From NCBI GenBank assembly GCA_031556525.1, contig JAVBSS010000026.1, forward strand, positions 1-25,469: a DNA stretch of 25,469 bases, read 5' to 3'. The DNA comes from JAVBSN01 sp031556525 (GTDB lineage: Bacteria > Bacillota > Clostridia > Lachnospirales > Lachnospiraceae). A model generated the notes under the pieces. The model was given only the letters and a program-made list of their open reading frames with translations, had not been told where the DNA came from and made no database searches. Positions 1-7,614 of the stretch are shown here, piece after piece (the first letter of the stretch is position 1; each line of letters begins with the position of its first letter). The position numbers and the translations under genes were made by a program.

Positions 1-836
1 TATCAGGTAAATACTTTAATGTAGTACCTTATGGTGTAAATGATGACGGTGTTATAGATTATGAAGAAGTATTAAAGATTGCAAAAGAATGTAAGCCAAA
101 GTTAATCGTTGCAGGTGCTTCAGCTTATGCAAGAGCAATAGATTTCAAGAAGTTTAGAGAGATAGCTGACGAGGTTGGTGCTTACCTTATGGTTGATATG
201 GCACATATCGCAGGTCTTGTTGCAGCAGGTCAACACATGAGTCCTATTCCTTATGCAGATGTTACAACAACAACAACTCATAAGACACTTAGAGGACCAA
301 GAGGTGGTATGATTCTTTGTAACCAAGAAGCAGCAGATAAGTTTAACTTTAACAAAGCTGTATTCCCAGGTATTCAAGGTGGACCACTTATGCACGTTAT
401 AGCAGCAAAGGCTGTATGTTTCAAAGAAGCATTAACAGATGAATATAAGGCATATCAAGCACAAGTAGTTAAGAATGCAGCAGCATTATCAGCAGCACTT
501 ATAGAGCGAGGATTCAATATCGTATCTGGTGGTACAGATAATCACTTAATGTTAGTTGACTTACAAAATCTTGAGTTAACAGGTAAAGAAGTAGAGAAGT
601 TATTAGACTCTGTAAATATTACTTGTAATAAGAATACAGTACCTAACGATCCAAAGTCACCATTTGTAACAAGTGGTATAAGACTTGGAACACCAGCAAT
701 AACAACTCGTGGTGCTAATGAAGAAGATATGGTAACAGTAGCAGAAGCAATTAAGGCAGCAGTTATTGATAAAGACGAAGCTAAGGCTAAAGAATTAGTT
801 AAATCTATCGTAAGCAAATATCCATTATACGCATAA
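1..836 (+). CDS. glyA: Serine hydroxymethyltransferase, 3' part
   Basis: The gene enters from upstream of the window. The reading frame begins at base 3 and is open to the TAA at 834-836, so the start codon is not visible and about 277 residues remain of a family of roughly 410-420. The PLP-binding block is clear: a run of threonines followed by HKTLRGPRGG, whose lysine forms the Schiff base with pyridoxal phosphate. The preceding VDMAHIAGLVAAG and the later GGTDNHLMLVDL and SGIRLGTPA are also typical of GlyA. The enzyme is cytosolic. It interconverts serine and glycine while loading a one-carbon unit onto tetrahydrofolate, which feeds purine, thymidylate and methionine synthesis. A strong hairpin terminator follows directly, so this is the last gene of its transcript. 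Identification is firm. Confidence 0.97.
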   Translation, partial: SGKYFNVVPYGVNDDGVIDYEEVLKIAKECKPKLIVAGASAYARAIDFKKFREIADEVGAYLMVDMAHIAGLVAAGQHMSPIPYADVTTTTTHKTLRGPRGGMILCNQEAADKFNFNKAVFPGIQGGPLMHVIAAKAVCFKEALTDEYKAYQAQVVKNAAALSAALIERGFNIVSGGTDNHLMLVDLQNLELTGKEVEKLLDSVNITCNKNTVPNDPKSPFVTSGIRLGTPAITTRGANEEDMVTVAEAIKAAVIDKDEAKAKELVKSIVSKYPLYA

Positions 837-856
837 TAATTAAGGTATACATATAT

Positions 857-914
857 AGCAGGCATAAGAAGTTGATTCATTATAACGAATTAATATCTTG
901 TGCCTGTTTGTTTT
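857..914 (+). terminator. glyA terminator
   Basis: A long hairpin pairs 857-869 with 896-908, with two G-U pairs. After one A/A mismatch it continues as 871-878 with 887-894, leaving an 8-base loop. The U-rich tract TTTGTTTT at 907-914 overlaps the base of the 3' arm. The hairpin lies 20 bases after the glyA stop. The ribosome binding site of the next gene begins at base 915, immediately after the U tract. Confidence 0.8.
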
Positions 915-927
915 AGGAGGAATAGTA

Positions 928-1314
928 TTGATTAATTTTAATTTGAAGCCCTATGAATGGTTGAAACATATGGACAAGACTATTGCAAAATATGTTAATT
1001 TAACAAGTTTGGAATTAAGTAATGTAGCTACTTTTGACTTCATTAATAGCTATGATGGCAAACCGTATAAAAAAATTTCTTGTCATAATGTATGGAGAAC
1101 GTCAATTAATTTGACTGCAGATGAGTTTCCTGTTTTTATCTGTGAAATTAAGATGCATGAATTGAAGGATAAGAATATTAAAGAGGCATTTGAAATATTG
1201 TTTGAGCCTTGTTTTGATATACCACAAGGAAGTAAATATTGTTTGTTGCGTATGGATAGTGGCGAAGCTGATATTATGTTATTGTGTGAAGAAATAGAAG
1301 TTATAGATTTATAA
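928..1314 (+). CDS. Unrecognised 128-residue protein
   Basis: I do not recognise this family. I place the start at TTG 928 because AGGAGG lies at 915-920 with a 7-base spacer. A longer reading from base 898 would begin inside the glyA terminator hairpin and has no ribosome binding site. The product is soluble-looking: no signal peptide or membrane segment, mixed charge, four cysteines scattered without a metal-binding pattern, and an acidic C-terminus (CEEIEVIDL). It may form a small mixed alpha/beta fold. It stands alone between the glyA terminator and a terminator shared with the convergent ABC permease. I saw no separate promoter, so expression may rest on read-through from glyA or on a promoter inside glyA. 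The TTG start and terminator position suggest low expression. Real coding is likely given the good ribosome binding site and stable frame, but the function is unknown. Confidence 0.7.
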   Translation: MINFNLKPYEWLKHMDKTIAKYVNLTSLELSNVATFDFINSYDGKPYKKISCHNVWRTSINLTADEFPVFICEIKMHELKDKNIKEAFEILFEPCFDIPQGSKYCLLRMDSGEADIMLLCEEIEVIDL

Positions 1315-1319
1315 AAATA

Positions 1320-1345
1320 AAAGACCCTTGCAGTGAAGGGTCTTT
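1320..1345. terminator. Bidirectional terminator between convergent genes
   Basis: A perfect 10-bp stem (1320-1329 with 1336-1345) has a 6-base loop GCAGTG. A run of A lies on the left and of T on the right, so it can end transcription in both directions. It sits between the 128-residue protein (ending 1314, plus) and the ABC permease (ending 1352, minus). Confidence 0.85.
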
Positions 1346-1351
1346 CATATG

Positions 1352-2518
1352 TTATGAAATCTTTTTTTCTTGTTTTATCTTGGATACTACGAGTGCAGCA
1401 GAGAATATTGCAATGGCAAATAGTAATTCGATACCAACATATTTTAGATATTTACCAAGGCTATAAGTTTCACTTACTAATCCTGCTGCCATATTATTGG
1501 CTCTTACATACCAGAAGGCAGGTAGGAAGCGAGAGATACTTAATAATCCATCAGCTAGTAGCCATTGAGGTACAAATACTCCACATAGGAAACTCATTCC
1601 AAGTCCAACAACATTTCCAATCATATTAAGAATATTTACAGATGGTGCAAAGTAACTAACAAAAGTGGTTATTGAAAGCGCTACAAGTATAAATACAAAT
1701 GAATTTAACATACTAATTAGACCGTAAGTGGTAAACATATCTGAACCGTAAGCAACAAGTCCTAAGATCATAAATAGTGCCCATATTCCTATTGCATATA
1801 AAGAACTTGCAAGTATAACTTGAAGGGTTCTACTAGTTGTAGTTAATGGAGAACAATCAATTCTATTACTTAGTTCTTTCACGTTCAAAGTAATGAGAAT
1901 AGGAGTTAATCCAGCGATAACCAATACAACAAATATATATGGTAGATACGCAAAGAAGTAATACATAGGATTATCTTTACTATTTGCAGCACTACTAAAT
2001 GATATTATATTTATATCAGCTTTTAGTGATGCAGTATCTTGTACAAGAGATAGAGCATCATTAAGTTCGTATCCACCGGTTAAATACATATTTACTGTAG
2101 ATAAATATGTAGATATTTGATAATCCACAAATGTACCTCTAAAAGAATTAGGCTCTTTTATATTGTTTACAAGGTTATCGAAGTTGCCGTTTAATAAATT
2201 ATTCTCAAACCCTTTAGGAATAATAAGTACATATTGAACATCTCGAGAATATAGATTATCTTGAATAGTTTCTTTGTCGTTTTCTAATTCTACAATGTTA
2301 TGAAGAGTAGACATATAGTCATAAAATGCTTTGCTTGCACTACTATTATCTTCATCTATTATGCACACGTCTAAAGATGTTGTTGAGAATTCGTATGAAT
2401 CATCCTTAGATGATGAGCCACTTAACAAGAAAGTTAATGCAGCAAATATTACAAAATATATTGAGAGGTTAAGCATTTTTTTGCTACCTATCTTGAAAAA
2501 TGTTTTAAATACTTGCAT
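1352..2518 (-). CDS. ABC-2 type transporter permease (second permease)
   Basis: This is a membrane subunit of a three-gene ABC exporter, 388 residues. It has one N-terminal membrane segment at about residues 18-36, a large extracytoplasmic domain to about 185, then about five membrane segments (near 187-212, 233-260, 266-290, 294-318 and 360-383) and a short lysine-rich tail. This is the ABC2_membrane_3 architecture shared with LnrM/LnrN-like and YhgE-like proteins. Its start overlaps the end of the upstream permease by 14 bases, and an AAAGGAGG site lies just upstream of the ATG, so the two are probably translationally coupled. The two permeases have the same architecture and presumably form a heterodimer with the ATPase at 3670-4611. 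Substrate is unknown; lipophilic antimicrobials are the best guess from the locus arrangement. Confidence 0.88.
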   Translation of the reverse strand: MQVFKTFFKIGSKKMLNLSIYFVIFAALTFLLSGSSSKDDSYEFSTTSLDVCIIDEDNSSASKAFYDYMSTLHNIVELENDKETIQDNLYSRDVQYVLIIPKGFENNLLNGNFDNLVNNIKEPNSFRGTFVDYQISTYLSTVNMYLTGGYELNDALSLVQDTASLKADINIISFSSAANSKDNPMYYFFAYLPYIFVVLVIAGLTPILITLNVKELSNRIDCSPLTTTSRTLQVILASSLYAIGIWALFMILGLVAYGSDMFTTYGLISMLNSFVFILVALSITTFVSYFAPSVNILNMIGNVVGLGMSFLCGVFVPQWLLADGLLSISRFLPAFWYVRANNMAAGLVSETYSLGKYLKYVGIELLFAIAIFSAALVVSKIKQEKKIS

Positions 2519-3656
2519 ATCTAGACCTCCTTTTTAGTAGTATTCCACCTATTATAAATATTGAAGATATTATAGCTAGTGATAATATATTATTAAAAAA
2601 TCTATCGTAGGTATCATATATATTTAACGAATAGAAGCAATCCGCAATAATGGTAGCAGGATTAAGTTTATTTGCTATAGGACATATGGATTCTACTATG
2701 CTTTTCATATTAGCAACCATAAGACCGCTTAAGAAGCAAAATACCATTGTTACCGACATTAGGATACCAACCTTACTACCTGAGCTTATATTACTAATTG
2801 AGCCTACAAGGAAGCCATAACTCATACCAACGATAATGCCCATAATAGAAGTTAACAATACTAGAGGTAATTGAGAGCCTAGATTAACCTTAAGTATACA
2901 AGTAAGATAAAATATTATTGCACATAAGCAAATAAGTTGTACTGCAAAAGTTCCAGATAGTTCACCCAGTGCAGAAATAAATCTATTTATTGGTGAAGAA
3001 GCTTTTCTTGCTCCCAAAGGAGATAGGTTAGCTTGATTGCCTACAGCTACAGAAAGACCTGCTATTGATGTGTATAAGCAAAACATAGCTATTAAATTAT
3101 AGAAATATTGATTATAAGGATCCATATCTCCGTTGGTATAGAATATTTCTTTGTTATAATTTATGTCATTTTCTAAAGAGGCAATAATATCAGCAAGTTT
3201 TTCAGGATGATTCATAGCAACATCAGTAATTACTTCTGATTTTATAATGTATTCATTAAGAAAAGATTCTAATATACTTTGACTAATTGATACATCAGTA
3301 ACATTTGAAGAGAAAGAGAGACTTAGAGTATCGCCAGAATATATAATACCAACAATTTCATTGCCCTCTAATAGTGTAAGAGCCTCATCTTCATTGTTAG
3401 TAACAACATTAAGTAATTGGTCATCTCCTTCTTTGCTAAGTTCATCAGCAATCTGCTTAAACGCTTTTGATTCATCTGTATCATCGTATATTATAGCTAC
3501 AGGAACAACTTTAAATATTTCTTGAGAATCATATAAGCTACCAAAAGCAATATAGAACATAGTGCCTAGAAGCATAGGAAATAGTAATAACCAAAACACT
3601 TCTTCTCTATTTCTAATACATGCTATAAATGAATATTTAAATGAATGAAAAAACAT
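2505..3656 (-). CDS. ABC-2 type transporter permease (first permease)
   Basis: The protein has 383 residues with the same layout as its downstream partner. A membrane segment at about 22-42 follows a basic N-terminus, and an extracytoplasmic domain runs from about 43 to 185. About five membrane helices follow, starting with the segment around 186-207, and the C-terminus is arginine-rich (LKRRSRY). The start is an ATG preceded by AAGGAGG at 3663-3669. That site sits in the 13-base gap after the ATPase stop, so ATPase and permeases are co-transcribed. The partner permease overlaps its end. A cytoplasmic loop RKASSPINRF before the second helix matches the coupling-loop position of ABC-2 exporters. 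It works with the ATPase to move a substrate outward. The substrate cannot be read from the sequence. Confidence 0.88.
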   Translation of the reverse strand: MFFHSFKYSFIACIRNREEVFWLLLFPMLLGTMFYIAFGSLYDSQEIFKVVPVAIIYDDTDESKAFKQIADELSKEGDDQLLNVVTNNEDEALTLLEGNEIVGIIYSGDTLSLSFSSNVTDVSISQSILESFLNEYIIKSEVITDVAMNHPEKLADIIASLENDINYNKEIFYTNGDMDPYNQYFYNLIAMFCLYTSIAGLSVAVGNQANLSPLGARKASSPINRFISALGELSGTFAVQLICLCAIIFYLTCILKVNLGSQLPLVLLTSIMGIIVGMSYGFLVGSISNISSGSKVGILMSVTMVFCFLSGLMVANMKSIVESICPIANKLNPATIIADCFYSLNIYDTYDRFFNNILSLAIISSIFIIGGILLKRRSRYASI

Positions 3657-3669
3657 ATTATACCTCCTT

Positions 3670-4611
3670 CTAATCTCTTAAGTCTTTACCAGTTATCTCG
3701 AGAAAAACATCGTTAAGACTTGGTAGTTCAGAATATACACGGCCAAAAGATATATTGTTAGATTGAAGATAATCTAATATTCTTGCCAAATTGTGCTTGC
3801 CGCCTGTACAACTGATTTTTAACTGTCTGTCATCATAAGAAACTTCATATACATGTGGAAGTGTTTTGATGTTTTCTATATGATTAGAGTCTAGGGAAAG
3901 TACTTCTATAGAAATATTCTCACTATTTTTAATCATTCTCTTTAATTCCTCTGTAGTACCAATAGCAAGATTCTTGCCCTTATCCATGATGGCAATTCTA
4001 GTACAGATTTGTTCAACTTCTTCCATGTAATGAGAAGTATATATAATAGTTGCTCCGTTTCTATTAAGCTCTTGAATACCTTCTAGTATTTTATTTCTGC
4101 TTTGTGGATCAACAGCTACAGTAGGCTCATCAAGAATTATTAATTTTGGTTTGTGAGCAATACCGCAAGCAATATTTAATCTTCTAAGTAAACCACCTGA
4201 TAACTTTTTAGGATAGAACTTTGTAAAATCCTCAAGGCCTACAAATTCAATTGCTTCTTTAACATATTTTGTTCTAGTAGCTTTATCTTTAATATATAAG
4301 CCGCAGAAGTAATCGATGTTTTCAATAACAGTTAATTCTTCAATGACAGCAACATTTTGCATTACTATGCCGATATCTTTCTTTATATCATAGCTAGTAG
4401 GAGTCATTTCCTTTCCGAAAATTTCAATAGTTCCTTTGTTAAAGGTAAGTAGAGCAAGTAAACAATTGATAGTAGTTGTTTTACCTGAACCATTAGGCCC
4501 GAGTAGTCCGAATATTTCTCCTTCCTCAATTTCTAGATTAAAATGATCTAAAGCTATTAATTCTTTATATCTTTTAACAAGATTTTCAATTTTTACAACT
4601 GGTGTTCCCAT
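3670..4611 (-). CDS. ABC transporter ATP-binding protein (LnrL/drug-exporter type)
   Basis: This is the ATPase subunit that powers the two permeases encoded after it. All nucleotide-binding motifs are visible: Walker A GPNGSGKT (38-45), Q-loop glutamine 85, signature LSGGLLRR (137-144), Walker B LIILDE (157-162) and the switch histidine 194 in YTSHYMEE. The signature has L in place of the usual Q or M after LSGG. The length (313 residues) leaves a C-terminal extension of about 90 residues after the core, as in DrrA/CcmA-type exporters. The start is ATG 4611 with GGGAGG about 7 bases upstream. It is first in the minus-strand operon, followed after 13 bases by a permease. The neighbouring divergent kinase and response regulator suggest the operon is induced by the exported compound; that is inference. 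Confidence 0.93.
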   Translation of the reverse strand: MGTPVVKIENLVKRYKELIALDHFNLEIEEGEIFGLLGPNGSGKTTTINCLLALLTFNKGTIEIFGKEMTPTSYDIKKDIGIVMQNVAVIEELTVIENIDYFCGLYIKDKATRTKYVKEAIEFVGLEDFTKFYPKKLSGGLLRRLNIACGIAHKPKLIILDEPTVAVDPQSRNKILEGIQELNRNGATIIYTSHYMEEVEQICTRIAIMDKGKNLAIGTTEELKRMIKNSENISIEVLSLDSNHIENIKTLPHVYEVSYDDRQLKISCTGGKHNLARILDYLQSNNISFGRVYSELPSLNDVFLEITGKDLRD

Positions 4612-4640
4612 ATAATATCCTCCCTAAAATTAATATATAA

Positions 4641-4679
4641 TATTGTTAAACTCATTTAAAATAAGAGTAATTAACAATA
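4641..4679 (-). promoter_or_regulatory. Inverted repeat in leader of the ABC operon
   Basis: Perfect 9-bp arms TATTGTTAA (4641-4649) and TTAACAATA (4671-4679) enclose a second pairing, ACTC 4650-4653 with GAGT 4665-4668, with a 2-base bulge. It lies 30 bases upstream of the ATPase start codon. In RNA it would be a hairpin in the 5' leader; as DNA it could be an operator. A weak -10-like TATACT reading on the minus strand lies at 4699-4704, which would place this repeat in the transcript. No U run follows, so it is not a classic terminator. Confidence 0.45.
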
Positions 4680-4750
4680 AGTTCTTTGTTATAGTGCTAG
4701 TATACGAGAAAATGTGGAAATGTATAAGTGAACAGAGTCAATAACTAATA

Positions 4751-4762
4751 TGACAATTGTCA
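4751..4762. promoter_or_regulatory. 12-bp perfect palindrome in the divergent intergenic region
   Basis: TGACAATTGTCA is a perfect palindrome near the middle of the 230-bp region between the ABC operon and the radical SAM/two-component operon. It lies about 20 bases upstream of the plus-strand -35 at 4783. Both distances suit an activator or repressor acting on both promoters. The NarL-type response regulator encoded at 6909-7532 is the obvious candidate, because that family binds inverted repeats. This is inference from position. Confidence 0.4.
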
Positions 4763-4782
4763 CAACTATGAAAATACAGTGG

Positions 4783-4809
4783 TTGAGGTAAGTACAGATA
4801 TGGTATACT
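4783..4809 (+). promoter_or_regulatory. Promoter of the radical SAM / two-component operon
   Basis: A -10 TATACT at 4804-4809 is preceded by TGG, making an extended -10. A -35-like TTGAGG sits at 4783-4788 with a short 15-base spacer. The start codon of the radical SAM gene is 33 bases downstream, with AGGAGA at 4831-4836. The extended -10 may compensate for the short spacer. Confidence 0.5.
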
Positions 4810-4841
4810 TTATGAAAAGATTATTTTATTAGGAGATAGAT

Positions 4842-5735
4842 ATGGAATATGTTGCAGCTAAATCAATTATTACCAAGACGAAGCATCCGGAATATTGGTT
4901 TGGAACAGATTACAATATGAATATATATAGAGGCTGTTGCCATGATTGCATATACTGTGATAGCCGTTCAGAATGTTATGGAATAGAAGACTTTCATACA
5001 GTTAAGGCAAAGGAAAATGCTTTGGAAATTATAAGAGATGAACTGAGAAGAAAGACAAAGACAGGATTAATAGGAACAGGCGCAATGAGTGATCCCTATA
5101 ATCCTTTTGAGAAGGATATGGAACTAACAAGGCATGCTCTAGAACTTATAAATGCCTATGGTTTTGGAATCTGTATTGCAACTAAGGGAGACCTTATTAC
5201 AAGAGATATAGATATATTAAAAGATATAAAGGAACATTCACCAGCTGTAGCTAAGATAACAATTACCACAATGGATGATAACATAAGTAAGAAGGTTGAA
5301 CCTAATGCACCAGCTTCTTCAAAAAGATGGGAAACAGTATCTAAGTTAACTGATGCAGGAATTACTACAGGGATACTTATGATGCCTATACTACCTTTTA
5401 TAGAAGATAGCGAGGAGAATATATTAGGTATAGTAAGAAAAGCTCATGAAATGGGTGTTACATTTATATACCCATCAATGGGAATGACACTTCGGGGTAA
5501 TCAAAGGGATTATTACTATAATAAGTTGCAAGAATTATTTCCTGATGAGAATTATGTTGATATGTATAAGAAGAGATTTGGGCAGTATTATGAGTGCAGA
5601 GCTAATAATTCATCTAAGTTATATAGCATGTTTAAGAAGGAATGTGAGAAGTATGGCATCCTATATAATATGAAGGATATTATACATAGTTATAAGAAAC
5701 AATATGGATATGAGCAATTTAGCTTGTTTGAGTAG
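4842..5735 (+). CDS. SPL-like radical SAM protein
   Basis: The protein has 297 residues. A radical SAM cluster motif CX3CX2C is formed by Cys32, Cys36 and Cys39, in RGCCHDCIYC, and would bind a 4Fe-4S cluster and S-adenosylmethionine. The N-terminal YRGCxHxCxYC setting, the GAMSDPYNPFEK segment and the KGDLITRDIDIL segment are typical of the SplB-like family (COG1533), named for spore photoproduct lyase. Most members are of unknown function, and this one is not spore photoproduct lyase on present evidence. The start is ATG 4842 with AGGAGA at 4831-4836. It heads an operon: its stop codon overlaps the ribosome binding site of the histidine kinase gene. The close link to a kinase-regulator pair and a divergent exporter is unusual for this family and may mean a role in the same stress response. 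Confidence 0.85.
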   Translation: MEYVAAKSIITKTKHPEYWFGTDYNMNIYRGCCHDCIYCDSRSECYGIEDFHTVKAKENALEIIRDELRRKTKTGLIGTGAMSDPYNPFEKDMELTRHALELINAYGFGICIATKGDLITRDIDILKDIKEHSPAVAKITITTMDDNISKKVEPNAPASSKRWETVSKLTDAGITTGILMMPILPFIEDSEENILGIVRKAHEMGVTFIYPSMGMTLRGNQRDYYYNKLQELFPDENYVDMYKKRFGQYYECRANNSSKLYSMFKKECEKYGILYNMKDIIHSYKKQYGYEQFSLFE

Positions 5736-5745
5736 GAGAAATTAG

Positions 5746-6834
5746 ATGTCAAGAATAATTGATAGTATAATATTATTAATAGCAAGTCTTGTAATATTAT
5801 TTAGTGGCGAGAGCTTTATAGCACCAGTAATTATATTTCTATTGCTGTTTTCGGTATCAGCAATGGGATTATATTTAAGAGATGCAAATTTAATTAAATA
5901 TATATTACTAATATGTATTGTTGTTTCTATATTTATTCCACAGTGTATAGTATATTTGCCAGTGGTTATATACATAGCCTTAATGAATGATATAAAATGG
6001 GAAGTTAGACTTTCAGTTGTAGCATTTATAATAAGTATATTTGTAAGTGATTATGAGATGTGGCAGTTAGTATATGTTACAGCTATTATTGCCATAAGTA
6101 TATATCTTCAATATAAGAGTACTAAGATGGAAGATCTTAGTGATGAATTAATAAGACTTAGAGATACAAGTGAAGAATATAACATGATGCTCAAAGAAAA
6201 GAATAAGACATTATTAGAAAAGCAGGATTATGAAATATATTTGGCAACATTGCGAGAGAGAAATAGAATAGCAAGAGAAATACATGATAACGTAGGTCAT
6301 ATGTTGTCTAGATCGATTTTACAAATAGGTGCGTTGATGGCTATTAATAAAGAGGAGACAACGGGTGAACACTTGGTAAGCATTAAAGATACACTTAACC
6401 AAGCAATGAGCAGTATAAGAGAAAGTGTTCATGATTTACATGATGAATCAGTGGATCTTAAGAAAGCTATATATGATGCAGTAGGGGATATGAAAGATTA
6501 TAAGATAAATATTGACTATGATGCGTCACCAGCAGTTCCAAGAAATATTAAGTATTGTTTTATTGCGACAGTAAAAGAGGCAATGAATAATATAGTGAAG
6601 CATAGTAATGGAGATTCAGTAAATATAATACTTAGAGAGCATCCAGGATTTTATCAATTACTAATAGAAGATAACGGTAAGGTTAAGAATAAAAGTTTAA
6701 AAGGCGGAATTGGTCTTGAAAATATGCGAGAAAGAGTAGAAGCCTTTGATGGTACATTTAGAATAGAGACTGCAAAAGGTTTTAAGATATTTATTTCAAT
6801 AAATAAGAGTAAAGTAGAGAATGATGAGAAATAA
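5746..6834 (+). CDS. Sensor histidine kinase, NarL/LnrJ type
   Basis: This is a membrane sensor kinase of the HisKA_3 class, 362 residues. Residues about 5-123 hold some six hydrophobic segments with very short loops, so there is no large extracellular sensor domain. Such kinases often sense within the membrane. A coiled-coil-like linker (about 125-165) leads to the phosphoacceptor His180 in ERNRIAREIHDNVGH. An ATP-binding domain follows, with an N box (VKEAMNNIVKHSNGD) and a G box (GGIGLENMRERVE). The start is ATG 5746 with AGGAGA at 5734-5739, which overlaps the stop of the radical SAM gene, so the two are coupled. The response regulator follows after 74 bases. By analogy with LnrJ and LiaS, it should phosphorylate that regulator in response to a membrane-active compound. 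Confidence 0.92.
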   Translation: MSRIIDSIILLIASLVILFSGESFIAPVIIFLLLFSVSAMGLYLRDANLIKYILLICIVVSIFIPQCIVYLPVVIYIALMNDIKWEVRLSVVAFIISIFVSDYEMWQLVYVTAIIAISIYLQYKSTKMEDLSDELIRLRDTSEEYNMMLKEKNKTLLEKQDYEIYLATLRERNRIAREIHDNVGHMLSRSILQIGALMAINKEETTGEHLVSIKDTLNQAMSSIRESVHDLHDESVDLKKAIYDAVGDMKDYKINIDYDASPAVPRNIKYCFIATVKEAMNNIVKHSNGDSVNIILREHPGFYQLLIEDNGKVKNKSLKGGIGLENMRERVEAFDGTFRIETAKGFKIFISINKSKVENDEK

Positions 6835-6908
6835 GAAGTGAAGATATTAAAAATGATTATGTTATGAATAAGTAATATTGCTTAATAGAAGCATGGGGAG
6901 GCAGTAGT

Positions 6909-7532
6909 ATGAAAGTGTTAGTGGTAGATGATGATAAATTGGTAGCAATATCTTTAAAGACGATATTAGAGGCTAATAATATACAGGTTGTTGATGTCGG
7001 TAATAATGGCAAGGAAGCCATTGAATTATATGAGAAAAACACACCAGATATATTGCTAATGGATATTAGAATGGACACTATGACTGGTCTTGAGGCAGCA
7101 GAACATATAATAGAGAAATATTCAGATGCTAAGATATTATTTTTGACTACTTTTTCTGATGATGAATATATAGTGAAGGCTTTAAATATTGGAGCAAAAG
7201 GTTATATATTAAAACAAGATTTTGAAGGAATTGTACCAGCCCTAAAGGCAGTAGAAGGTGGTCAAAATGTATTTGGTAGTGAAGTAATTGAGAAATTGCC
7301 GCAGTTAATACAAAATAAAGAGCATTTTAACTATGATGACTATGATATTAATGATAGGGAGCAAGATATTATTAAACTAGTAGCCGAAGGATTAAGTAAT
7401 AAAGAAATATCTAATGAATTATTTTTAAGCGAAGGAACAGTTAGGAATTATATAAGTCTAATATTAGAAAAATTAAGTCTTAGAGATAGAACTCAGTTGG
7501 CTGTATTTTATTATCGAAATATTGATAATTAA
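6909..7532 (+). CDS. Response regulator, NarL/LuxR family
   Basis: This is the DNA-binding partner of the kinase just upstream, 207 residues. The receiver domain (1-120) shows the acidic pocket D7-D9, the phosphoacceptor Asp52 in LLMDIRM, Thr80 and Lys102. The LuxR-type helix-turn-helix occupies about 145-205, with LVAEGLSNKEISNELFLSEG and the recognition helix after it. The start is ATG 6909 preceded by GGGGAGG at about 6895-6901. The 74-base gap after the kinase gene has no terminator, so both are probably on one transcript. Likely targets are the divergent ABC operon and its own promoter through the palindrome at 4751-4762. The target assignment is inference; the domain assignment is firm. 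Confidence 0.94.
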   Translation: MKVLVVDDDKLVAISLKTILEANNIQVVDVGNNGKEAIELYEKNTPDILLMDIRMDTMTGLEAAEHIIEKYSDAKILFLTTFSDDEYIVKALNIGAKGYILKQDFEGIVPALKAVEGGQNVFGSEVIEKLPQLIQNKEHFNYDDYDINDREQDIIKLVAEGLSNKEISNELFLSEGTVRNYISLILEKLSLRDRTQLAVFYYRNIDN

Positions 7533-7573
7533 AATGAATGAAAGTGTAGACATTTTAGGATAGTATGCATAGC

Positions 7574-7614
7574 ACTATTATCTCCTTGCATATATTAAAC
7601 AAGGAGGTGATGGT
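7574..7614 (+). promoter_or_regulatory. Hairpin enclosing the ribosome binding site of the TIGR04086 gene
   Basis: Bases 7574-7588 can pair with 7600-7614 over 15 unbroken positions: twelve Watson-Crick pairs and three G-U pairs, with an 11-base loop (7589-7599). The 3' arm contains the full Shine-Dalgarno AAGGAGGTGAT (7601-7611) and ends on the base before the ATG at 7615. In RNA this would hide the ribosome binding site completely. All three departures from perfect complementarity are C-to-T on the 5' arm and stay paired as G-U, which points to an RNA structure rather than a DNA site. A weak promoter reading (ATGAAA 7538-7543, TAGTAT 7561-7566, 17-base spacer) would start the transcript at about the first base of the hairpin. 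Confidence 0.65.

Noticed and set aside
542..880. Open frame of 112 codons on the minus strand opposite glyA
   Set aside because: It is a shadow of the conserved glyA frame; its hydrophobic, low-complexity product and lack of ribosome binding site do not support a gene.
4842..5735. Spore photoproduct lyase itself
   Set aside because: The radical SAM motif and family blocks fit the wider SplB-like group, but the context is a two-component operon and I cannot see features specific to the DNA repair enzyme.
7531..7556. AAAATG/CATTTT as terminator of the response-regulator gene
   Set aside because: A 6-bp AT-rich stem with a 14-base loop and no T run is too weak to call.
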